Below, one piece after another: positions 1-4,431 of a stretch of DNA of 6,546 nt. A model generated the notes under the pieces. That model searched no databases. It was not told where the DNA came from and worked only from the letters and a program-made list of their open reading frames with translations. Each line of letters begins with the position of its first letter. Positions within the stretch are counted from its first letter, which is position 1. Source of the DNA: Solirubrobacterales bacterium (GTDB taxonomy: Bacteria; Actinomycetota; Thermoleophilia; Solirubrobacterales; Solirubrobacteraceae); the NCBI GenBank assembly GCA_003157595.1, contig PMKB01000323.1, forward strand, positions 1-6,546, given 5' to 3'. The translations under genes and the position numbers were made by a program.

Positions 1-681
1 CAGGTCGAGGCGATGACGATGGCGGACCGCGTTGCCGTCCTGCGCGGCGGGGTGCTGCAACAGCTCGACACGCCTCAGCGGGTGTACGCCGACCCGTCGA
101 ACCTCTTCGTCGCGACCTTCATCGGCAGTCCCGCGATGAACGTCGTCGAAGGAGAACTCAGCCGCGGCGATGGCGGCATCGAATGCCGTATCGGCTCCTA
201 TACGGTCCCGATTCCAGACCGAGTCCTCGCCGACCAGCCGGCGCTCGCTCGCGCGATTGGCCGGATCCTCGCGGTCGGCATCCGACCCGAGGCGATCTCC
301 GTCGCCCCCAGCGATCAGGACGGACTCCGTGGAACGGTCGTCGTGTCCGAGGAGCTCGGCTCCGAAATCATCTCGCACATTGAGGTCGAAGCGACGCCGG
401 CCAGGGGCGAGGGAGTCCTCGAGGGGCTCACGGACGACGCCGCCGGGACGGCCTCGGGGACCGGCGGGGCGGACACGGGCAAGACGGTCATCGTGGCGCG
501 CCTCGACGCCGAGACAGACGTTCGCCGCGGAACGCAGCTGTCGCTTATGTTCGATGCGAACAAGATGCATTTCTTCGACCTCGACGACGGAAGCGCACTC
601 CGCACGAAACCCGCCCAGGAACCCTCGTCTGGTGCCCAGCCCGCCGTCGATCTGGTCGGGGGTCAGCCCGGAGGGGCCTGA
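1..681 (+). CDS. Sugar ABC transporter ATP-binding protein, MalK/UgpC type, C-terminal part
   Basis: This is the C-terminal 226 residues of an ABC importer ATPase; the Walker A, signature and Walker B motifs lie outside the left edge. The visible part opens with QVEAMTMADR, the segment that follows the switch histidine in MalK/UgpC/MsmX ATPases. It continues with VLRGGVLQQLDTPQRVY and FVATFIGSPAMN, the conserved end of the nucleotide-binding domain. The remainder is the OB-fold/TOBE regulatory domain, with a GIRPEAI motif near residue 91. Family knowledge: these ATPases sit at the inner membrane face and drive uptake of oligosaccharides, polyols or glycerol-3-phosphate by binding-protein-dependent permeases. 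The substrate cannot be told from this piece. Two oddities are a Gly/Thr/Ala-rich insert at about residues 140-160 inside the OB fold and a Pro/Gly/Ser-rich tail of about 25 residues. The stop is TGA at 679-681. The start lies off the window. Confidence 0.95.
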   Translation, partial: QVEAMTMADRVAVLRGGVLQQLDTPQRVYADPSNLFVATFIGSPAMNVVEGELSRGDGGIECRIGSYTVPIPDRVLADQPALARAIGRILAVGIRPEAISVAPSDQDGLRGTVVVSEELGSEIISHIEVEATPARGEGVLEGLTDDAAGTASGTGGADTGKTVIVARLDAETDVRRGTQLSLMFDANKMHFFDLDDGSALRTKPAQEPSSGAQPAVDLVGGQPGGA

Positions 682-705
682 GGCGGTCGATGCGCCAGGG
701 TTCCG

Positions 706-858
706 ATGTGGGTTCCAGTTGACGAGTACGTCGCCGCTCACCCGGCCGCGTGGCCCGAGTTGCTCGACGCGCTGGGACGGTCCTTGCTCTTCCCGAACGA
801 CGATGACGTGGCCGGCGCAGTTGCGCAAACTGTCGCCGTGCTCGCTGAAGCCGCCTGA
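706..858 (+). CDS. Hypothetical 50-residue protein or gene fragment
   Basis: An ATG at 706 opens a 50-codon frame that ends in TGA at 856-858, just after the ABC ATPase gene and in the same reading frame as it. The product begins MWVPVDEYVAAHPAAW and ends VAQTVAVLAEAA. It is acidic, alanine-rich and probably helical. Third codon positions are mostly G or C, as in the real genes nearby, which is the main reason to list it. There is no clear Shine-Dalgarno sequence before the ATG, and I do not recognise a family. It could be a short gene or the surviving end of a larger gene whose 5' part was lost. The disordered sequence after 858 fits the second reading. Confidence 0.35.
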   Translation: MWVPVDEYVAAHPAAWPELLDALGRSLLFPNDDDVAGAVAQTVAVLAEAA

Positions 859-1117
859 TGCGCCGGACGCGTGCAACGAACGGCAACCAACGATGAGCGA
901 CTTGCTCGTCGCACGCGCGAATGTCGGTTTGCCGACTTGTGCCGCCACAAGGCTATCGCTGCTCGTTCCTCGTCGTGCTGGCCAGCATCCGGCGAGGAAG
1001 CCCCTGGGCAGCCGCCTGCCACACCCGTGCGGACGAGTTCCGTCTCGACAGGCGGCAGGATCACGCCCGGTCCGGCGTGCGCGCGCCAACGCGCATGCGG
1101 CGGGACTCCGGAGATCG
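859..1117. other. No gene recognised between the small ORF and the palindrome
   Basis: Several frames stay open here on both strands, but their products are Arg/Ser/Cys/Pro-rich mixtures typical of chance ORFs in GC-rich DNA. I see no ribosome binding site, domain motif or strong repeat. It is probably decayed or non-coding sequence. Confidence 0.4.
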
Positions 1118-1147
1118 TTAATGCCAACGGGGCCCCGTTGGCCTTAA
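1118..1147. repeat. 30-bp near-perfect palindrome
   Basis: The core CCAACGGGGCCCCGTTGG (1124-1141) is an 18-bp perfect palindrome centred between 1132 and 1133. The symmetry extends outward to TTAATG on the left and CCTTAA on the right, with one mismatched pair (1122/1143), so 14 of 15 pairs match. As RNA or extruded DNA it would form a very stable stem. No T-tract follows on either strand, so a classical intrinsic terminator is not supported. A protein-binding site or recombination site is possible. Confidence 0.85.
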
Positions 1148-1150
1148 TCC

Positions 1151-1190
1151 AGCCGAAATCAGCCCAAATGAGCCGAAATTGCCGATTCGG
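1151..1190. repeat. Three tandem 10-bp repeats plus a degenerate fourth unit
   Basis: The units AGCCGAAATC, AGCCCAAATG and AGCCGAAATT occur head to tail at 1151-1180. GCCGATTCGG follows at 1181-1190 and shares only the GCCGA start. The consensus is AGCC(G/C)AAAT with a period of 10 bp, close to one helical turn, so bound proteins would line up on one face. The last unit sits in an 11-bp perfect palindrome, GCCGA-T-TCGGC (1181-1191). Such arrays are typical of iterons, integrase arm-type sites or cooperative regulator boxes. Which applies here is not shown by the sequence. Confidence 0.75.
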
Positions 1191-1199
1191 CCCCGCTTG

Positions 1200-1324
1200 A
1201 AAACATGCCTGTTTGCAGGCAGACCGGGCGCATTCAGGCGATCCGCACTATCGCCTTGTAAGCGATAGGTCAGGGGTTCGAGTCCCCTCTCCGGCTTGAA
1301 TCTACCTGCAAACCGGCAGGTTTT
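1200..1324. repeat. 23-bp inverted repeat flanking the tRNA fragment
   Basis: The left arm (1200-1222) and right arm (1302-1324) are inverted copies matching at 20 of 23 positions. Each arm also folds on itself: TGCCTG-TTTG-CAGGCA at 1206-1221 and ACCTGC-AAACCG-GCAGGT at 1304-1321, each with a perfect 6-bp stem. A short direct repeat, GCTTGAA, lies at 1195-1201 and again at 1294-1300, directly at the tRNA 3' end. The result is a nested symmetrical structure with the tRNA-derived segment at its centre. It could be a small mobile element, recombinase binding sites around an attachment core, or a structured RNA. Confidence 0.75.
1250..1296 (+). tRNA. tRNA-Thr(UGU) 3'-half fragment, possible attachment-site core
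   Basis: This segment reads as the 3' half of a tRNA. The anticodon stem is ATCGC/GCGAT (1250-1254 and 1262-1266) around the loop CTTGTAA, giving anticodon TGT at 1257-1259. Next come a 5-base variable loop AGGTC, a perfect T arm with AGGGG, loop TTCGAGT and CCCCT (1272-1288), and the 3' acceptor strand CTCCGGC with discriminator T at 1296. The matching 5' acceptor strand (GCCGGAG) and a proper D arm are not found upstream: the bases around 1223-1249 give no pairing D stem, and at most five acceptor pairs including a wobble. No CCA is encoded. A 3'-half tRNA is the usual product of integration by a tyrosine-recombinase element at a tRNA gene, so this may be an att copy. An unusual complete tRNA is less likely. 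Confidence 0.7.
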
Positions 1325-1620
1325 GAATGTTCTGCTGGCGCTCCGAGACGCGGAGGGCACGAGCAGCGGTCTTGATCTGGCACGTGCCGGCGGGGCGCTC
1401 GGAGGCGAGCCGCGCTGGTGCTTTCTCATGATAAGGAGCGCCCGCCCTGCGTCGATCACGCACCCGCCGTCGTACACGGGTTCGATAATGACGATCCCCG
1501 CGACGGGAGCGCCGGCGTGCGACGGAAACGGAAGCTACGGTCTAGAAGCCGTGCATTTGCAGGTCTTCCCATGGGCACGGCTGGCTTTGCAACAGCGATG
1601 AGAACAGGGCAGGTGGAGTC
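1325..1620. other. Gene-poor stretch, nothing recognised
   Basis: Plus-strand frames run open through this stretch (one from 1296 to 1601), but the translations lack family motifs and carry no recognisable start context. I saw no strong repeats beyond the inverted-repeat arm ending at 1324. It lies between the tRNA fragment and a decayed gene and is probably remnant DNA. Confidence 0.35.
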
Positions 1621-1630
1621 GGAGGAAGCG

Positions 1631-1748
1631 ATGGGAAAACGGGCATCCGTCGTGCTTTACGTGCTCGCACTGGCCGCGCCTGATAGCAAACGTCGGATTT
1701 GTCCTGGTGTTCGCCGCGTTCTATTTGAGGTTCCTGAAGCGTCCATGA
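1631..1748 (+). pseudogene. Small membrane protein gene, internally deleted and frameshifted
   Basis: A strong Shine-Dalgarno GGAGG (1621-1625) stands 5 bases before ATG 1631. The frame starts MGKRASVVLYVLAL, a basic start followed by a hydrophobic helix, and then loses sense. From about 1671 another frame takes over, reading WPRLIANVGFVLVFAAFYLR and ending FLKRP with TGA at 1746-1748. That is a second transmembrane segment with a basic C-terminus. Together they look like a two-span membrane protein of roughly 50-60 residues that has lost the end of helix 1 and the connecting loop in a deletion whose length is not a multiple of three. The ribosome site and both hydrophobic ends are directly visible; the intact ancestor is inferred. 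A real short product from the first frame alone cannot be excluded. Confidence 0.5.
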
Positions 1749-1895
1749 GCGCATTCGCGTGCAAATCGAGCGCTCGGAGAACCCCGGCTAGCGGCATCCG
1801 CGTGCTCGCTCCGCGCACAGCAGCCGCACGCGAGTCACCCCCTTGCTGCCGCTCAGCGCGAGGTGCAGGCGTCCCGGCGACAGTGCCGTAGCGGC

Positions 1896-1909
1896 GCGGA
1901 CAGTTCCGC
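1896..1909 (-). terminator. Weak hairpin downstream of the minus-strand membrane gene
   Basis: GCGGA-CAGT-TCCGC forms a 5-bp stem with a 4-base loop about 20 bases past the stop at 1928. An overlapping alternative, TAGCGG/CCGCTA (1889-1894 and 1906-1911), is also possible. There is no T-run on the minus strand, so the call rests on position and stem only. Confidence 0.15.
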
Positions 1910-1927
1910 TAGGGATGGTCGGGAGGA

Positions 1928-2317
1928 CTACTGATCTCCTCCTGCCGTTGACCTTGTGACCGCGTCGATCTCGACCTTGGTAACCCGGCCATCGTTGGGG
2001 ACGAGCGGGTGATGATGGGCGCACAGTTTCAGGTGGCCATGCGCGAAGCGGCCGAGCCGCCAGCACCTACTGACATGGCACGTGTGATGCCAGTAGGTTG
2101 CGAGTACAGCCGTGAGCAGCGTCAGCTCGCCCAGGTCCGACCCGATGCCCGACCAGAAGTTGTAGCCCTTGCATCGCACCACCAGATAGGCGTTCCCCGT
2201 GCAAGACCCGAGCGGGTGCGCGAGCCAACCAGACGCGCCAATTACCACGTAAACCGCGACGGCTACGACACCGACAACGCAGACGCCGATCGCGATCGTG
2301 TGCCAGGGTCGCTTCAC
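1928..2317 (-). CDS. Two-span membrane protein with Cys/His-rich C-terminal motif, phage-like
   Basis: This 129-residue protein starts at GTG 2315-2317, preceded by GAGGAGG (2322-2328) at 4 bases, and overlaps the stop of the upstream ORF in a GTGA junction. It begins MKRPWHTIAIG. A hydrophobic helix spans residues 7-27, followed by a loop with C39 and C49, the signature NFWSGIGSDLGELT (53-66), and a second short hydrophobic segment to about residue 75. The C-terminal domain holds CHVSRCWRLGRF (80-91), then C99 and HHHP (101-104). This is a compact Cys2/His arrangement that could bind a metal. I recall small membrane proteins with the same NFWSG...SD(L/I)GE and CHV..CWR.G...C..HH pattern from actinobacteriophages and prophages; that match is from memory and needs a search. 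The role is unknown. It supports the view that this stretch came from a phage or integrated element. Confidence 0.8.
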   Translation of the reverse strand: MKRPWHTIAIGVCVVGVVAVAVYVVIGASGWLAHPLGSCTGNAYLVVRCKGYNFWSGIGSDLGELTLLTAVLATYWHHTCHVSRCWRLGRFAHGHLKLCAHHHPLVPNDGRVTKVEIDAVTRSTAGGDQ

Positions 2318-2397
2318 ATCGCCTCCTCGAGCTTGGCTTGACGGCGTACATACTCGCGCTTCCCCCGAGCGCGCACCGGCTCCGACCAGGTTGGCAT
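2314..2397 (-). CDS. Short basic ORF translationally coupled to the membrane gene
   Basis: This frame ends ...KREYVRRQAKLEEAM with TGA at 2314-2316, and the stop overlaps the GTG start of the membrane protein by four bases. Such overlaps are a mark of real, co-translated gene pairs. ATG 2395-2397 gives 27 residues starting MPTWSEPVRARGKREYV. ATG 2484 would give 56 residues, and the frame stays open further back to 2736. No candidate start has a convincing ribosome site. The tail is charged and helical (Arg/Lys/Glu-rich). It may be a small phage-type gene or the C-terminus of a longer gene damaged upstream. No family is recognised. Confidence 0.35.
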   Translation of the reverse strand: MPTWSEPVRARGKREYVRRQAKLEEAM

Positions 2398-2784
2398 CTT
2401 CGGCAATGTTCGGCTCGATCCGGTTTCGACGGTCGCTAGACAGGATACGTTCCAGGACGAACGGCGCGGCTCTCCACGCGCCATGGCTGATCGCTGCGCT
2501 GTCGCTTGGCTCAGTGTCAGGGTGTGGTTGCCGGGCGGCGGGGTTGTCCGACCGGGCCGGTTAAGTCCGAGCCGACGCGAGCTGACCCTTCGGATTGCTG
2601 TCGACCTTGTGTCTGATCGACTCGCGTTGTGTCGCTCGCCGCCGGCGGTGGATCGCTGGTCTGACTTGATAGCAGCAACGCGAGGAGGAGCAGCCCGCCC
2701 TGGCCGAGTCGCCGGGACCAATCGAGAAGCGGTCAAAGCAGTCGGGGGTACCTCACCGTTGCCGGCGGTTACCGAGCGATGTCG
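2398..2784. other. Stretch without a recognised gene
   Basis: Long frames are open on both strands here, including the possible upstream extension of the 2314 minus-strand ORF. The translations are Arg/Ser/Pro/Thr-rich and lack family motifs. A second minus-strand frame around 2400-2480 reads ERILSSDRRNRIEPNIAEDA, which looks more protein-like and could be part of a broken gene. An 11-bp palindrome ACCGG-G-CCGGT lies near 2551-2561. I found no clear terminator for the AHSA1 gene that ends at 2785. Confidence 0.35.
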
Positions 2785-3279
2785 TCATACCGGGACCGGT
2801 GAGAGCACGGCGTCGATTTGGCCGATCGCCTGTGCCATGCCCTCCTGCATGCCCATGCCGAGCATCGTCTGCATCTGCTCGACGTCTGTGAAGTGGGTGA
2901 CCGCAGTCATTCGGGTACCGCCGTCTGCGGCCTCGAAGGTGACATGGCAGGACATCGGCTCGACGCCGGGCATCGGCTCTCCGTTGGGTCCTGCGAGCCC
3001 GTTCGCGAACTCGAGCCTGTGTGGCTTGTCGATCGCATCGATGCGCCACCAACCTTGCGGCTTCTCGCCTGCGGGGCCGGTCATGAAGTACCGGGACTGT
3101 CCCCCGACGCTGAATTCGTGGCGGGTGGATGTGGCCGGGAACGTCGGCGGCCCCCACCAGTGCTCGAGTTTGCGCGGGTCCTCCCAGACCTCCCAGACCC
3201 GGTCTGGGCTCGCGTCGAACTGCGCGACCAGCGTGAGGGTCAGCGTGTCAGGATCCTTGGTGGTGCCGATGACTGTCAT
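2785..3279 (-). CDS. AHSA1/SRPBCC (START-like) family protein
   Basis: This 164-residue protein carries the features of the AHSA1-like SRPBCC fold. These include the N-terminal strand and helix with FDASPDRVWEVWEDPRKLEHWWGP (residues 21-44), then FSVGG and YFMTGPAGEKPQGWW (56-78), a central HRLEF, and the strand pair CHVTFEAADGGTRMTAV. A C-terminal helix TMLGMGMQEGMAQAIGQID (138-156) caps the hydrophobic cavity. Length is normal for the family. The family binds small hydrophobic ligands, and members are regulated by adjacent ArsR repressors in many actinobacteria; the ligand here is unknown. ATG 3279 was chosen because it overlaps the ArsR stop (ATGA) and follows a GGAAGGGAG ribosome site, while the longer frame back to 3339 lies inside the ArsR gene. 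It is probably the effector gene of a two-gene operon. Confidence 0.9.
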   Translation of the reverse strand: MTVIGTTKDPDTLTLTLVAQFDASPDRVWEVWEDPRKLEHWWGPPTFPATSTRHEFSVGGQSRYFMTGPAGEKPQGWWRIDAIDKPHRLEFANGLAGPNGEPMPGVEPMSCHVTFEAADGGTRMTAVTHFTDVEQMQTMLGMGMQEGMAQAIGQIDAVLSPVPV

Positions 3280-3623
3280 GTCGTGCTCCCTTCCTCGCCG
3301 GCGAGGATGTCGGCGATCCGTGTGGTGCGCTCGATCCACATCTGCTCGTAAGCGTCAAGCAGTGCGACGGCCCTGTGTAGCGTCGGGGCGTTGGCGCTGA
3401 CGATCTGCTCGCGGCCGCGTCGTTGCTTGGTCACGAGTGCGGCACGCTCGAGCACCGCTACGTGCTTCTGCACCGCGGCGAGGCTCATCTCGTAGTTTCG
3501 CGCCAGCGCTGACACCGACTGCTCTTGGCGGATCGCGCGCGCGAGGATGTCGCGCCGAGTCGCAGCTCCCAGCGCCTGGAAGATGCGATCGGCGGTGACA
3601 TCGGCGAGTCGATCTACAACCAT
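3276..3623 (-). CDS. ArsR-family transcriptional repressor
   Basis: The product is a winged-helix regulator of 115 residues. It contains DRIFQALGAATRRDILARA (12-30), the wing-side pattern QSVSALARNYEMSLAAVQKHV with a recognition helix at about 46-61, then VLERAALVTKQRRGREQ and a C-terminal dimer helix. No Cys-rich metal site is visible, so it belongs with the metal-independent ArsR proteins that control SRPBCC genes. It ends in an ATGA overlap with the AHSA1 gene. I chose ATG 3623 because a -10 box TAATCT lies 8 bases upstream and a -35-like TTGCAG lies 17 bases before that. This suggests a leaderless mRNA, and the operator dyad covers the start. A longer start at 3653 (125 residues, MAQSHVIYNQMVVD) is possible, and the frame is open back to 3800. 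Confidence 0.9.
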   Translation of the reverse strand: MVVDRLADVTADRIFQALGAATRRDILARAIRQEQSVSALARNYEMSLAAVQKHVAVLERAALVTKQRRGREQIVSANAPTLHRAVALLDAYEQMWIERTTRIADILAGEEGSTT

Positions 3624-3635
3624 CTGGTTGTAGAT
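3612..3635 (-). promoter_or_regulatory. Candidate ArsR autoregulatory operator
   Basis: ATCTACAACC (3612-3621) and GGTTGTAGAT (3626-3635) form a perfect 10-bp inverted repeat with a 4-base spacer. The dyad covers the proposed -10 box (3632-3637) and the start codon at 3621-3623, so a bound dimer would block initiation of arsR and the coupled AHSA1 gene. Size and symmetry fit an ArsR-type dimer site. Binding itself is inferred. Confidence 0.7.
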
Positions 3636-3660
3636 TACATGGCTCTGCGCCATCCTGCAA
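3632..3660 (-). promoter_or_regulatory. Promoter of the ArsR-AHSA1 operon, probably leaderless
   Basis: Reading the minus strand, TTGCAG (3660-3655) and TAATCT (3637-3632) are separated by 17 bases. The -10 fits the actinobacterial TANNNT form, and the -35 keeps the TTG. Expected initiation falls 7-9 bases past the -10, at or next to the ATG at 3623. Confidence 0.45.
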
Positions 3661-3819
3661 CACCGGACCTCGGCTCCGCAACCAAAGCCGAGTACCCCGA
3701 GCGTCCCGCCGAGGGCCTCGCAAAGCGTTTCGATGACCCCGTCCGCGCGCGCCGATGCATTGCGCGCGAGTTGGAACAGCTCGGGCGCGGCCGGATGCAC
3801 GCGCGAGCGAGAGCGGTGT
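3661..3819. other. Upstream region of the ArsR gene, no assignable gene
   Basis: The ArsR frame continues open to 3800 with protein-like codon use (HPAAPELFQLARNASARAD...). The opposite strand is also open. This could be a leftover coding fragment fused in frame to arsR, or chance in GC-rich DNA. No ribosome site or domain is visible. Confidence 0.3.
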
Positions 3820-4017
3820 CTAGCGGAGTCGGATGCGGCGGGTGGCTGTCGGGCTGCCGCCGATTGTGGCGGTGAAGGTGGTACGGCCGTGGCCTAGACG
3901 GCGGAGCTTGTGTGGACGGTGTCACGATGGCACCCTGGGGAGGGAATGGCCTGTCTTGGCAGTGGCCGTCGAAGTCGGCCTGGTACAGGGTGTCGATTGC
4001 GGGGGTTGGCGTTCGTT
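3820..4017 (-). pseudogene. Frameshifted C-terminal remnant of a secreted protein
   Basis: On the minus strand one frame reads DTLYQADFDGHCQDRPFPP and GAIVTPST down to about 3905. A second frame continues LRRLGHGRTTFTATIGG and ends ATRRIRLR with TAG at 3820-3822. The second part, with a small beta-strand-like TFTATIGG and an Arg-rich end, resembles the C-terminal tails of secreted or surface proteins from Thermoleophilia-type actinobacteria, as far as I recall. A TGA directly upstream in the second frame shows that the two pieces are not in one ORF, so at least one frameshift must be invoked. The 5' end has been lost or replaced near 4020. The candidate ECF promoter lies within this remnant. 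The call rests on the plausibility of the two peptide pieces. Confidence 0.35.
3991..4017 (+). promoter_or_regulatory. Candidate ECF-type promoter for the YciI-sigma operon
   Basis: TGTCGA at 3991-3996 is followed after 17 bases by CGTT (4014-4017), about 55 bases before the YciI start. My recollection of work on ECF42 sigma factors is a -35 motif TGTCGA and a short CG-containing -10 motif, with the DGPF operon as a target. The -35 match is exact; the -10 is only approximate. If it is real, the operon is autoregulated by its own sigma factor. Confidence 0.45.
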
Positions 4018-4071
4018 TAGATGACGAGGGTCGGCATCGGATCGACCGAGCGATCACAGGAGGACTTTCTG

Positions 4072-4431
4072 ATGAAGCAATATCTGTTGAGCGTGTACCA
4101 CCCCGATGTCACCGAGAGCGCGCCGCCGCCGGGCGACATTGAGCAGATCATGGCTGATGTCGGCGCCGTGAACGACGAACTTCGGGCCGCCGGGGCGTGG
4201 GTGTTCGCGGGCGGTCTGCACCCGTCGAGCACCGCGACCGTGCTGAAGCTGACCGACGGCGAGGTGCTGGTCACCGACGGCCCGTTTCTCGAGGCCAATG
4301 AGCACATCGGTGGGATCTGGGTGATCAAGGCCCCCGATCTCGATGTGGCGCTCGGCTGGGGTCGCAAGGCCGCGCGCGCGTGCAGGATCCCCGTCGAGGT
4401 GCGCCCCTTCCAGGAGGAGACGCAGGGCTGA
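4072..4431 (+). CDS. YciI/DGPF-domain protein
   Basis: This 119-residue protein has the compact alpha-beta YCII-related fold. It starts [12 protein letters not shown], has a central helix (about residues 22-41), then [14 protein letters not shown] and the family signature TDGPFLE with D69-G70-P71-F72. It goes on to [18 protein letters not shown] and ends with the strand VEVRPFQE. The ATG at 4072 has a strong AGGAGG (4058-4063) 8 bases upstream; an in-frame ATG at 4021 would lie ahead of this site. DGPF proteins are the regular partners of ECF42 sigma factors. Their biochemical role is unsettled; YciI relatives are small dimeric proteins with a putative active-site His/Asp pair. Its stop overlaps the sigma gene's start (CTGA), so the two are translationally coupled. 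Confidence 0.93.
   Translation: MKQYLLSVYHPDVTESAPPPGDIEQIMADVGAVNDELRAAGAWVFAGGLHPSSTATVLKLTDGEVLVTDGPFLEANEHIGGIWVIKAPDLDVALGWGRKAARACRIPVEVRPFQEETQG

Noticed and set aside
170..1147. A 325-codon plus-strand ORF overlapping the ABC ATPase
   Set aside because: It is in a different frame from the recognisable ATPase, the product is Arg/Ser/Pro-rich without motifs, and it runs through the palindrome; it is a GC-driven shadow.
1118..1147. Classical intrinsic terminator
   Set aside because: The stem is strong but no T-tract follows on either strand, and the stem has no natural loop; termination cannot be excluded but is not shown.
1151..1191. CRISPR array
   Set aside because: The repeats are 10 bp, head to tail with no spacers, so they do not fit a CRISPR structure.
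1223..1296. A complete tRNA-Thr gene
   Set aside because: No D stem can be paired, and the best 5' acceptor strand (1223-1229) pairs at five of seven positions at most, so only the 3' half is supported.
1118..1477. A minus-strand ORF containing ERGLEPLTYRLQ
   Set aside because: That peptide is the antisense translation of the tRNA T arm and acceptor end, a well-known spurious protein signature.
2483..3400. A 305-codon plus-strand ORF opposite the AHSA1 gene
   Set aside because: It is antisense to a clear SRPBCC gene and its composition (Ser/Arg/Cys-rich) is typical of an antisense frame.
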